Assembly: GCF_000003815.2 (NCBI RefSeq)
Contig: NC_049990.1
Coordinates: 2,132,227-2,196,226, forward strand
Origin: Branchiostoma floridae
Lineage: Eukaryota > Chordata > Leptocardii > Amphioxiformes > Branchiostomatidae
Direction: 5' to 3'
DNA: 64,000 bases
Both the position numbers and the translations under genes were made by a program. Below, piece by piece: positions 17,101 to 28,639 of the stretch. The notes under the pieces were generated by a model, which ran no database searches, had not been told where the DNA came from, and saw only the letters and a list, made by a program, of their open reading frames with translations. Positions within the stretch are counted from its first letter, which is position 1. Each line of letters opens with the position of its first letter.

Positions 17101-17589
17101 TGATCCGTGCCCTGAACATATGATTTTCACTAGTCTGTTGTATATCCTACTGTTATTAACAAACTGTTGTCGCCTAAAAATAAGTTGTTACTGAAACTTT
17201 TATTTTTTTTATTTGTCTTGACTGTCTTCAACCCTTAATTTGATATCCCGACAACCACATTTTCAAACGTTTTCATCTTTGTCGTTATCTATGTATAGAT
17301 ACGTCACTGTTCGATTCTAATGTCATGTTCCAACACAATTAAGTTGTTTGCGCAATGATATAGACTGCATTTTTCGAAATTTCAAAAACGGCAAATTCGA
17401 AAGAAAAGTCCAAATATTTCATCTTTCTTGTGCATACTAACAAACAGTTGGTGTACACTCTATTGCCTATTAACAGCGGCACGATTTCGGAGAAACATCG
17501 CAGGAAATGAGGCAGCAAAAGCAAACATAAAGGAAACCCGCGCCGTCTGTTGCGCGCTAGGAATGAAACGTGCTTTGCGTGGTGCCTAG

Positions 17590-17692
17590 CGTCGTGTGTG
17601 GCGTACCTGGTAGAGCGTTCGGCTCGTGTTTGGCGTAACTAGTAGAGCGTTCGGCTCGTGTTTGGCGTAACTAGTAGAGCGTTCGGCTCCTA
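17590..17692 (+). repeat. Triplicated tRNA-like SINE head
   Basis: Three tandem copies (about 32-34 bp) of a GTGTTTGGCGTAACTAG then TAGAGCGTTCGGCTC unit. It matches the A-box region of the SINE present in full at the equivalent site of arm 1; B-box and body are missing here. Confidence 0.7.
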
Positions 17693-17839
17693 TTTCAACT
17701 TGATAAGGATCAAATGACTGATCGAAAGCTTGTTGGTAAGCACTTTATTTAGTGTACGGATATAAGGTCTTAAAATTGTAACATAATGCCAAGGGTTTAT
17801 GTTAAAACGCAATGAATCATATTCTAATTTATAGGCGGG

Positions 17840-20800
17840 ATGGCGACAAGCGATGTTCCCAATGAGTACATCTCAACTCCTAATCATGGGGAAAAGTCCC
17901 TTGAAGACGATAAAGGTGCGACCGTTTCTCCCGAAAAAGACATTGGAAAGGATGATCAAGTACAACGTTCTTCTGCTAACCGTCAAACGCATACGCACCA
18001 GGACATCGACATAAACACAACTGCCGGTCTCCGTAGTGATGGTCCAGGGGCCTACACCGACCCACAGCCTGCGGAAGCTGGACCGCGCTATCTTCACGTG
18101 GGAGACCACGTTCTGGTCTATTCTGTTCGCGAACTAGAAGACATTTACGGGTACAACGAGAACGAGAGCACCGAGTTCGACGATGGGTTGCCTTCAAAAG
18201 ACTACGAGTCACCAGAGGAAGCCCATCTATACAAAGGGCATATCAAAGTGAGCAAGAGTCAAAACGAAGGGACTTCTTCTGACAACTACGAGACACCAGA
18301 AAATGTTCACAGATACGAAGAGTCAGCGAACGTGATAACGGGTAACGACAAAGGGTCTTTCACGTGTAATTACGAGACACCAGAGGATGTGCAGGGATAC
18401 AAAGGACCTGAGACAGTAAGCATGGGGCACGACGGACATTCTCCTTCCCAGGACTATAACAAACCGGAAAATGCTTGCGGAAACGCAAAGCCAGCCCATG
18501 TGAGCAAGGCACAAGAGGAAGGAACTTCCCGCATTAACTACGAGACTCCAGAGGATGTCCAGGCATGCAGAGGGTCGGGGAAAGTGAGCAAGGCACAAGA
18601 GGAAGAGTCTTCTTCCAATGACCATGAGACACCAGAAAATGCTCACAGAAACGCAAATCCAGCACATGTGAGCAAGGCACCAGACGAAGGGACGTCCCGC
18701 ATTAACTACGAGACGCCAGAGGATGTCCAGACACACAGAGGGCAGGGGAAAGTGAGTACGGGGCATGACGAAGGGTCTTCTTCCTCCAATGACTACAAGA
18801 CGCCAGAGGACGTCCACGGACACGATGAGTCTGACCGAGGGAGCACTGTGAACAACGATGGGTCTCCCTCTCAAGACCACGGGATTGTTAGCTTTGCCTA
18901 CAGGGCTAAATGTGAGTGAAGACTGCATTCAGCAATTGAAACATTAACCCCTTATTGCTTTCGCCAAGAAGGCAATGATTTCAGGTACGAGTGTGTGTGT
19001 GAAGAGTATCACTCGTGACGTGTTGAGTAGATGTTAAGGACCTTTGGTATGTTGTTGGTTGCTGGAAAAATGAAGAAAAAACACCATATTCCGTCCCCCA
19101 TGTTAGCTTCCCATAGTACTGAAGCCATACGTATGGTTTTTATATTTTGTGTACTATATATTCTACCGTCGTGCTTCTGGAGTCAAAAGATGGAACGTAT
19201 TAATGGATCTTCATATATGTTTCTTTTTTGCGTGAAAGAGGCTAGGGTGACGGTTAACGTAATGACAGTAAATAATGCAAATCATTACATCATGTACATA
19301 ATTGATGAGGATAACTGATGATTTGTCTACATACAATGCAATATGTGACAGATGTCACTTAGAAAAAGAGGACCATTATTTGATGCAAGTTACGTAAACA
19401 AGGACCTAATTTTCCTTATCAATGAAAAATTCAGGTATAAAGCAATTCAATGTACTTTCATATCCATTGAGCATGAAAAGGTGAACATCATTGTGGAAAC
19501 TTTTAACAAAATACTAATTTAGCATATAATGTAGTAGATTCTATTTCAAGTCACCGGAAGGGTTGTCATTGTCGTGATCTATAAATGTTTTGCAATAGTA
19601 TATATGATATATTCTATATTTTGGAGTTTAGTTATATTTTCCCGGTTATGTACAACTTTTGAAAATATTCATGACGTGAAAATATTCATGACGTGGAATA
19701 TGATAATTCATATAGTTGTCCAATATTCGTAACAGCATTCTGGACTTATTTACCATTTTCTAACATTTTGGGGATAAGAGGAAGAAAATGTACACATCCT
19801 TGCAAGGTATAGCGAAGTACCCCTGGGTGTAATGCATCAATGGGTCACCACTAAGCACCCATCGGTGAAATCTAAAAATATACAGAGGTTATATAACAAT
19901 ATATAGGACTAACTTTTATAGGAGCAATAACACAAATCTAAATCTATAATTTGTAAAAAAATATTTGGTAAAATCTCTTAAGTGTAAGGATCATAAATAC
20001 GTTTTGAGAATTATTCTAAACAAGATTTGTATGCAGTCACATCCAATGTGTTTCGAAAATATTTAACGAAATTCGAACAAAGTTCTAAACTACCATTGCT
20101 TAGATATTAGTTTATTCAAAATAATCCAAACCCATTACAATTGTCATTTTAAAAACCTTTTTTTTAAGTGAATAGGGGTGAACTCTATATTTTATTTATT
20201 GAACCTCAGCCCGCCTTGTGGAAATTAAGAGCAAGGCGAAGTCTAGCAGAGTGTACTGGCTTGTACTGGGTTGCGGACTCCTGGTGGCAGCGTCAGTTGT
20301 AGTAACGGCAGCACTGACACCGCGACGTGTACCGGGCTCTATGGTACATTGTTATTTTTTGCTTGCCTTGTAGTAGCTAGTGGCACATAGGTCACCACCT
20401 TTTCTTATCATTTCTGTAATAGGGTGTATTTTTGCTGGAGGGAGTTGCTGGTCACTTAACATGCTTAATGTGGTCATTCATATCCTATTTTGCCTAAAAT
20501 ACGATAATGGGTTATTTTCACACCCGGAAATGCGCGTTTCGCTTACCTTGGCAAAGTAATTTGTGAACAACGATCAACAAAACCGTGTTTAAAAATCTAT
20601 CTATTACATACTAGGGTCCACGTTTGTTATTTTAGACCGCGTTTGGTATGATATAGCAGTGAATAATGTGGTGTTTGAAAGTTAATCCGGTGATAATATG
20701 GCTGCATTGTCATTTAGTTTATATGTTAGCTTTCTTTATGCCCGTTTTATCTAGGAGGCAGATGGTTTAAAGAAAGGGAACGGCCTTGAGATCACTACGA

Positions 20801-23800
20801 ACGAAACGAAGCCCGGCTCTCCCCTTGTGACACCCATGGGCATGGGAAATGGCTCGGCCGTCGTCAGTTCGACTCCAGATTGTTCCGCAAACACCCGACG
20901 GGACGTCCGGATCTCACTGACAACCGTGGCGTCACTGGGAACTATTGGTAGATGGCCGATGTTTTAATTATTTCTTATCATTACTGCAGTAGGGTATTTT
21001 TTGCAGGGAGTATTTGCTGGCTATTTAAACTGCTTAGGTGGACGTCCCTAAATGTGGTCATTCATATCCTATTTTGCCTAAAATATGAAAATGAGCAGGG
21101 GTTGTTTTCAAACCCGAAAATGCACCACTGTCAACTTCTGGTAAATGTGGATATTGGTAGATGGCCGATGCATTAATCATTACATGAATCATGAAATGTC
21201 GTTTTTAATTATGTACAATCCCTATCCATATTCGTCCACGGAGGCAGACGATATTCCATGTGTAATGTTTTTGAACTTGACCCTTGGACATGTACATGTG
21301 GTCCTCGTTTTGAGAAAAGGGCCCTGCGTAATTTCTACATTTACCATCACTGTGAAAAGAGTAACTTACCATGAGTGATTGCTGAGAGATAATTTCGCTT
21401 TAATGCCACTTACGGTACTAGAAGTTGTTTGCACTTCGAAATATAATCAGTTCCCCTTTCTTTCTATTTAAAATCTTTCTGTACAATTACAAAAAATGCA
21501 AATACTTTTAAACAGATCAGTAATCATGAATTCAGCTACTTGGACGGACATTTCCAGTTGCTTGTCAATACTCACTGCGCCAGATATTCGAAAGATCTTA
21601 CCGGAACAATTCTTTTTCAAAAGTCTTTTTATTTCTATTTTTTGTACTTAGAATGCTGCTATTGATAAGTGTCCTGTCCTTGTACATGTTTAATTCCATT
21701 TGTATTGTCTGTTTTTGTCAGAGCTAGCCCTTTGTAATAGCCACATGCTAGTTGGGCAGCCCTGGCTGTACGTGCTTAATAGCCAAACAAATAAATACTA
21801 GTAGATAAATAAATACATGATTAGCATTGATGCACCGTACTTAGTTCGAAATCCCGAAAATATTTTTTAACTTTTACAGACATAAAGGAGTGTTCAAAAC
21901 AACCGTGCCAGCATGGACACTGTGTGAACACAGCTGGCGGATACAAATGTACCTGCTCGACTGGATGGACTGGACAGAACTGTCAGCGAGGTGGATTCTT
22001 TCTTTTCTTCATGTCCACATGTTTATGATACATATGGCGTTCATGTCTTTGTCAGCTATAAGTCCGTAATTTTTTTATTTGTTTGTTTGAATGGTTGATT
22101 TTAACACCAGGAATAGTTTTTTTATGTTTAGAATTGTGGGACTAAAGATCTTGTCCATTTTCACACAGACATAAATGAGTGTACACAACAACCATGCCAA
22201 CATGGACGCTGTGTGAACAAAGCTGGCGGATACAAATGTACATGCTCGACTGGATGGTCGGGACAGAACTGTCAGAATGGTAATAATAAGCTTTTCTGTT
22301 CATAAAAACATGTTGAATGTATTTGTTTGGTTGTTTTTCAGCTATACGCCCATAGTTTCTCGTTTGTTAGTTTGACAGTTTGATTCAAATGTGGCAAAAA
22401 TAGTGTTTTAGTGCTCAGTAGGGGTCTCGGTACAACACCACAGAATGCCACATCCCCCGTCTAGGGCCCATATTAGATACAAGATACTTAAGTTACAAAT
22501 CGTAGTGTTACCATTGAAATTAAACCAATTTAATACTTTAAAAAAATGCTATTTCATGTGCAGGTTGGCTATGTGATGGCAACAGTTAGTGAATGTCTTT
22601 TGCAAACAGTTCCGAAACAATGTGAGATACCACCATAAGGGAAAAGCGTACCCATACATACTGAGTTTAACTTACAATTATGCTGTTTTGTTTTGTTTTT
22701 ACAGCCCCTCCGTGTAAGGGCGGATGGATCGAATACAATAACCACTGCTACAAGTTCTTCAAAGACAAACGTTGTTGGTCCAAAGCGAACGAAAAATGCA
22801 AAGAGTTCGGTGCAAACCTAGCTTCTGTCACCAGCGCTGGCGAGAACAACTTCATTGCAGGTCTCATTGCCGATGGTAAGTGAGGAATTTCTCGCACCAA
22901 GATCATCTATATTATATCATAGAGTTTTATACCATCTTAAAAGTTAATCTGAGTTGACAAATTCAATTATCATGCATCCAAGAGGCTGAATCAAAATTTT
23001 AACCCATAGTTTTGACTTATTCTCACAGCCTTCATTAGCTTCTTGACCTAATAGCTGTGAACACATGTTTTTGCACTCGAGAATTCCAGGTGTCTACTTT
23101 TGTTTACAGTAGAAGCCAATTAATTGCACAGCGGATAACCGCACACTTCTGTTAATTGCACCGAATCCTAAATCCCGTGGTGGTGCGGTCCAGCAGCATA
23201 ACTGCGCTTTGTTGCATCATTCGGATAATTGCACGAAATGCGCTTGCAAATGGGCTGTGCAATTAAACGGCTTCTCCTGTATTTTGAGAATTTAATTCTT
23301 CACGATTTACAGAAGTCAACTACTGTAAATGCAGAAATGCTCGCGGTGGATTAATGCTCGCGGTTTTCGTGGCGGCCGCTTCACCGCGAATGTAAAGCCA
23401 CCGCGAACATTTTTCCATAACAGCAAGAGAAGACGGTGCATGGTGCTACCGCGAAATTAAAATCACCGCGAAAAGTCCATTTTCCCGCTACCGCGAAATT
23501 AAATCCCCGCGAAATTAAATGCATTTACAGTATCTAGAAAGTACAACCAGCTTCTATGATTAAGCATCCTTAAATCCTGTTGATTCCAGCTCCTAGAGGG
23601 CATGTTCGACATGTCGTCTGGTTTGGACTGAACCGTCTGGATGGTAAGAAGTGGAAGTGGACCGACGGGTCACCGTTATCCTACAAGAACTGGGCTCCTG
23701 ATGAACCTGGTCGCAACGCTATGGGGCTTTGGGGGGTAACTGTGAAATGTGCTGACATGTACTCAAAGGTACTAGTATTTTGTTTTTTAAATAATCTTTT

Positions 23801-24522
23801 AAGACGTTGATAAAGAGCTTTATTTGGTTTTTAGTCTTCACAATAGTTAACGGTTCTTCACACGTAGAGGGACGAGCGGCGTTTTGATAAATGCCAGACT
23901 GCGGAGCGTTCTTTTGGCTGCCACGTTTACACACGCCAACCTGTCAAATGACTACATGCAGCAGTTTCTGGCACTAGTTTTGTGGGGAAATGTGTAGTCG
24001 TTTTTATGTATACGTTTTATATACGTATATTGTTATGTATACGTTTCATTGGTTATAATAAAAATGACACTTAAGCCCCAGTCAAGCTAAGTTCCTAACT
24101 TCGCACAGTAGATTAAGAAAATAGTAAATGGAAGAGATTTGTATTATTTACTCACCAAAAGTCATTATCACACAGGTGCACGCACACACGCATACGCTGT
24201 ATAATTTACAACCTTGAAATATAACATTCAGCTAACTACATATTGCAAATTATTCTCTCGCGTTTGTCTGATTAACACATTTTTCAGCTAGCAAATCCAT
24301 CTAAATGTTTCTTCATTCAGGTTGTAACAAAAAAACTGTGGGCATTGTTGAAAATGCTAAAAGCCGTTAAGATATTTGATTTAACAATCTTGTCTTTTAT
24401 ATGTGTAATATTTTCAACAGGACGACAGGAATCTGTGGATCCGTGCGAAAGGGAAGAAAGGACAATGGAACGACCACCACTGCAAAAATAAACTTTCATT
24501 CGTTTGTAAGGCTCCGAAGTGA
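17840..24522 (+). CDS. Type II membrane C-type lectin receptor with YxxP-repeat tail (copy 2)
   Basis: Eight exons: 17840-18911, 20210-20343, 20755-20947, 21880-21990, 22169-22279, 22705-22875, 23590-23768, 24421-24522. They sum to 2073 bp, 690 residues, in frame throughout. ATG 17840 follows a TTATAG acceptor. Tail repeats of exactly 28 residues place the key residue at 122, 150, 178, 206, 234, 262 (His), 290 and 319: YESP, YETP, YETP, YNKP, YETP, HETP, YETP, YKTP; YTDP is at 72. The membrane helix is about 372-393 after a basic stretch (KSKAKSSR), fitting an N-in protein. The stalk 403-466 carries NET and NGS sequons. EGF 467-503 and 504-540 have six Cys, a DINEC-type start and C-x-N-x4-Y-x-C, the calcium-binding EGF pattern. 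The lectin domain 541-690 has GWIEYNNHCY, WFGLNR, NWAPDEPG and QWNDHHC. EPG stands where sugar-binding family members have EPN or QPD, so ligand type is open. It is transcribed away from the sister gene. Confidence 0.9.
18912..20209 (+). other. Lectin copy 2 intron 1
   Basis: Non-coding. Large parts match 11880-12490 in reverse, including the TTTCACCGGTGGG-like block near 19860 and ATTTAGATTTGTGTTATTG near 19935. A short ATATTCATGACGTG sequence is repeated in tandem at about 19664-19695. No other gene seen. Confidence 0.7.
23107..23279. mobile_element. pogo/Tigger-like MITE (arm 2 partner)
   Basis: CAGTAGAAGCCAATTAATTG at the left and GGCTTCTCCTG at the right, flanked by TA; ancestral partner of 9163-9330 in intron 6 of the lectin gene. 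Confidence 0.8.
23323..23530. mobile_element. CTGTAAATGCA MITE (arm 2 partner)
   Basis: Inverted partner of 8928-9119, TA-flanked, within lectin intron 6 just upstream of exon 7. Confidence 0.85.
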
Positions 24523-24837
24523 TACCACATTCTGCATTTGATTACTTAGGCCATGTTGATTTGATTACATGGATGACAATCTCTGGGAATACAAAAACTG
24601 ATGCGAGCATGCGAATAAAAAAAGGTTTGACAAAGAAAGTTGCCTTCATTAGGAAATCAAAGTCGCCAGGACCACCACTGCAAAAATAAACTTTCATTCG
24701 TTTGTAAGGCTCCAAAATGATACCACATTTTGCATTTGATTACTTAGGACATGTTGATTTGATCATATAAATGACATTCGCGCGCGGATCAATTCTCAGC
24801 TGTTTCGAAAATTATTAAAAAAAATGTTTCAACAATA

Positions 24838-25025
24838 CTGTAAATGCATTTAAGTTCGCGGGGATTTAATTTCGCGGTAACGGGAAAATGACTTTTCGCG
24901 GTAACACCATAGACTGCAATCTAATACCATAATAGAAAAATGTTCGCGCTGGTTTTAAGTTCGCGGTAAACTTGTCACCGCGAAAGCAGCGAACATTAAT
25001 CCACCGCGAACATTTCTGCATTTAG
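24838..25025. mobile_element. CTGTAAATGCA MITE, arm 2 only
   Basis: Starts CTGTAAATGCATTTAAG after TA; the right end CATTTAG is damaged. The matching arm 1 sequence (CAATCATACTCTAAATCG near 6975) is empty. Confidence 0.8.
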
Positions 25026-25195
25026 TACTCTGAATCGTACAAAGCAGCTTTCAAATAAGAAAATATATATAGATATATTTGCCGTGGATTGTAAAAACAA
25101 AAATCAGAAAACGTATACTACTGTCACAAAACATAACAAGGTCAAAGAAGTTGTGACAGAACAAAAATGAAGAATCTATTGTCTGGTATACTATA

Positions 25196-25403
25196 CTGTA
25201 AATGTATTTAAGTTCGCGGGGATTTAATTTCGCGGTAGCGGGAAAAATGACTTTTCGCGGTGGATTTAAGTTCGCGGTAACACCATAGACTGCAATCTAA
25301 TATCATAATAGAAAAATGTTCGCGGTGGTTTTAAATTCGCGGTGAAGTGGTCACCGCGAAAACCGCGAACATTAATCCACCGCGAACATTTCTGCATTTA
25401 CAG
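25196..25403. mobile_element. CTGTAAATGCA MITE, arm 2 only
   Basis: CTGTAAATGTATTTAAG to TGCATTTACAG, TA on both sides. The arm 1 site (GTACTATTTTCTGTG near 7130) is empty. Both ends are well kept, consistent with a younger insertion. Confidence 0.85.
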
Positions 25404-25929
25404 TATTCTGTGTGTTCAGTCAGCTGTTCAACCCTCCTGACCACTTTGATCTTACAATGAAGGCAACTTTTTTTATTCGCACCCTCGCACCAGTTTTTTT
25501 ATTCCTATTGAATGTCATCCATATAATCATATCAACATGGCCTTATTGGTAATAACAAACAACAACTTATGATTAAAGAAGACAATGTTATGGAGACAGT
25601 GTAGGACAAAATAGTGCGTAGTCGTTACGCCTTCGGCAAAAGTATTATAAGACATTGGCGCAAAATGTTTTATTCCTTTAAATTACCTTAGATCAAGGAG
25701 CTTCTATCAATCAAAGAATCTTTATTAGCGTAGCAGATTTCATCATCTGAATAATTCGCTAACTCACAGTGTTTAAAATCGAATGTGTTAAATACATAAC
25801 GGATGAGAGAAATTGACATCTGAAACATGCTTAAAACTACGTACATATATACATAAAATACAAACACATGTAGTAATTCATTTTTAAAAGAATTAGAAAT
25901 TGCAGTTTGTGAACATTGCAAACTGTCTA

Positions 25930-28104
25930 TAAGATTAGATTAAGACGAGTTGTTGTGGAGCACTGTGGTTTGGTGTAAGAATGATCGTTTGAGTCTTTCG
26001 GTCCTGCATTTAGGTAGTGTTCGGTGACTGGAGTTACGCAATGTTCGTCCTGTCGCAACCTCTCTGTCGTCAGGGACCATAAAGTGCAAAGGATGGTCAC
26101 TGGCCAGCATCTGTGTGTATAACGATCTTGCAGCGTTTTATCGTCTGGACTGCAGGGTGGGCAAGGGAGCTAACGACGCTGGATTGCTGCTGTGTCCGTA
26201 GATGATACGCAGAGCTCGTTTCTGTACGCGTTCGAGAGTGTTCCTTTGAGACTCAGTACATCCAACGAAGACAACGTGGGCATATTCCAACACTGGCCTC
26301 ACTAGAGTAGTGTAAACTGTTAACAGGTCTTCAGGAGGCATGCCGCCCTTGGCCAGTAAGCGGAGAAAGTGTAGTCGTTTAGAGCCCTTCGTTGTCACAT
26401 GTGTGATATGGCTGTCCCATCTGAGGTTGGAATGTACCTTAAAACCCAGGTAAGGCTAGGGTCACAATTGGCCCGGTGCCCGTCAGGGATGTAGCCCCGG
26501 CCGGGCTCTGAAGTCGGGCGGACACCGGCTGTTTACCGGCTGTCGTGGTCACAATCAAACGTTGCCTTCGCGCTGCCCCATGGGGGTCCCGGAGTGTTCC
26601 GGCGGGCACCCCGTCATTTTTCTTTAAAAAATTTCCACCTTCCTAGGTTCGTCTCCGGCAGACACCCGTCAGATGTTCTGACGGTGTCCTGTAGTCACCC
26701 CTGCGGGGTCCGACAGGGTAACGTTTGTCTCTCACAGCCCGGTGGGGCAGTTGTAGGGTCCCTGTCGCATGCCCTGCGAACAACGGCAGGGAACCAGGCA
26801 GGCTCCTGGTGGGCACTATTTAAGGGGTATAAAAACAAGCATTGCCTGCATTAACTTAAGGTAGTACATCATTGAACTTGGAGTACTGGTGCGGTACGTC
26901 GGGGTCCGTTCACTGCGGCACGTTTTTTTTCGCCAACTTTTCCTCGCAGTCGCACTGACGTGCGGCACTGTTACGTTTCTAAACTAAACTAAATAAACAT
27001 GTTATTGGAATTTTTAATGTCGGCGGATGACTTGCCAAACTGTTGAGGCCTATATTTTTATATTTGTAAAACGAAAAAAAATGGCTTATGGGTCCGAATG
27101 ACTGCAAGTTTGGCGTTCCGTCGGCCAATTGCAGAGGAAACGTCCTTCTTCAGCTAAACATCTTTCTTCAGCTTGTTTCTATAGTCTGGGGTTGTAATAT
27201 CGTAAAAAACATAGAAGCTTTCTATGAAGGAGGCTATCTGTTCGTCCTGCTTCTCAGTGATGCAGCCTATTATGTGGTCTGTTGCGTGGTGTGTTGTCCT
27301 ATCCCCCTCTGTTCAGCCCTTGTCTGCAGAAGTTTCTGTTGCTGAATTCTTCCGCCTGCCTAGTGGACTAAGCGCTGTTTCCCCTGGTCTTCTCCTTTCC
27401 CTTGGTATAGCGCTATGCACTTAACTCCACTGTAATACGAGAACTGTGTGATACGTGTAAGTTCACGGCTTTTGTCCTTTCACGTGATCTGTGACGTCAC
27501 ATATTTGACCCGGTGTTACGAATTACACACTTTTATTCCGTAAACCTGGTCTTTGACGTAACGAATTTATTCCGACAGACTGCCGGCAACCGGAGGGGTC
27601 CCTCTCGGTGTTGTCACGATTAGGTCGCGGGGTGGTTGTACGAGCGGGTCCCTGGTTCATTTTAACTCAGACTTAAATTGAACCAGGGTCCCGGCCGGGC
27701 CTCAAAATACCCCGGCAGCCGCGAGGTGTCCCACAGGGCAACGCAGGGGTCACGCCCGAAAGTGCCAAAAAACAGCCCGTGAATTGCCCGGCAGGGCCCC
27801 TTTTTCGAATTGTGACCTAAGCCTTAGTCCCACAGTCAACCACTGGCACTACTTTCCCCTCAAGAGTAAGGGGAGGGGGCTCGGGAGGGTGTCTGGAGAA
27901 GCACAGTCTGAGTTCGTAGGATTTGTCCCCATTCATGATCATGTTTTTTTCCGCTGCCCAGGAGTCCAGTTGTGTGGCTTCTTGTTGCATGGTGTCATCA
28001 GTCTCGACAGCATCACAGGGGATGGTGCGAGACAGACCTATATCATCCGCATAGCCGGTGTTATCGGTGGTTTCATACTTGGTGGTTCTTGTAGACATGT
28101 ACAC
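25930..28104 (-). pseudogene. Non-LTR retrotransposon reverse-transcriptase relic, split by an insertion
   Basis: The minus strand encodes a palm-domain piece with YADDIGLS and a following CGTK segment (28104-27827), then, after the 26453-27824 insertion, LGFKVHSNLRWDSHITH and LLTVYTTLVRPVLEYAHVVF (26450-26140). A stop follows LPTLQSRR; beyond it a degraded tail contains REVATGRTLRNSS. The order matches the C-terminal half of CR1/L2-type reverse transcriptases. The 5' part is missing and the two halves are in different frames. Confidence 0.8.
26453..27824. mobile_element. 1.37-kb TA-flanked TIR element nested in the RT relic
   Basis: Left AGGCTAGGGTCACAATT, right AATTGTGACCTAAGCCT, flanked by TA at 26451-26452 and 27825-27826. 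GC-rich subterminal CCCGGC blocks lie at both ends and there is no recognisable transposase. It separates two halves of one reverse-transcriptase coding region, which proves insertion. Confidence 0.85.
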
Positions 28105-28639
28105 AAGACTTAAGAGGCCTCTTGATAAAAGCTCCTTGCTTAGATGCTATTGCGACTTAGCCTAGTGATTCCAAGTGGCATGCTTCAATGATATTAGAAC
28201 TGTGTCTATTACTAATTGAAAACGTTTTCTATTGTATAATATTAATGACTCACAAACCGAGAAAGAGATGTAGTTGACACGTCGAACAAACGTTCGAGTT
28301 AAAAGAGAATATTTTATATATTGTCATGAAATCTAATCTGTGCTGGTAACAACTTGCGAGAGTTACGGACACGTGATATTATTAACACGTGATCTTGCGG
28401 ATACGTGTCGTCAGCAACTCTCGCGAGTTTACGTTCTGCAGTGATTGGTCATCAGTGTTGATCCTGAAGAATGCGACAGTGGTCGTTGAAAATTTTATCT
28501 GTGTTAATTTTTGTGTTGGAAGAAAGTTTAGCTTTGTACTATACTTTATATGTTGTCTGAACAAATAGATTCTTACTTCATCCACGCAATGAGGGTGCAT
28601 AACGCCCAGTAACACTGGTATGGTAACCCACTCCTGACT

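Larger units (their letters stand above)
25694..28138. mobile_element. 2.4-kb TIR transposon carrying a retrotransposon fragment
   Basis: The ends CAAGGAGCTTCTATCAA (25694-25710) and TTGATAAAAGCTCCTTG (28122-28138) are inverted repeats with one mismatch. CTTAGAT flanks both sides (25687-25693, 28139-28145); arm 1 has a single CTTAGATG at the same site (minus strand near 6625). A 7-8 bp duplication suggests a hAT-like element. The interior holds a non-LTR reverse-transcriptase relic and a second TIR element; no transposase was recognised, so it is non-autonomous. Confidence 0.85.

Noticed and set aside
17590-17692. tRNA gene
   Set aside because: Only an A-box-like head is present, three times over; there is no B box, anticodon arm or acceptor pairing.
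18323-18928. Minus-strand 201-codon ORF opposite the lectin tail exon (and similar at 12476-13081)
   Set aside because: Shadow frame of the repeat-rich coding exon; conserved in both arms only because the coding strand is.
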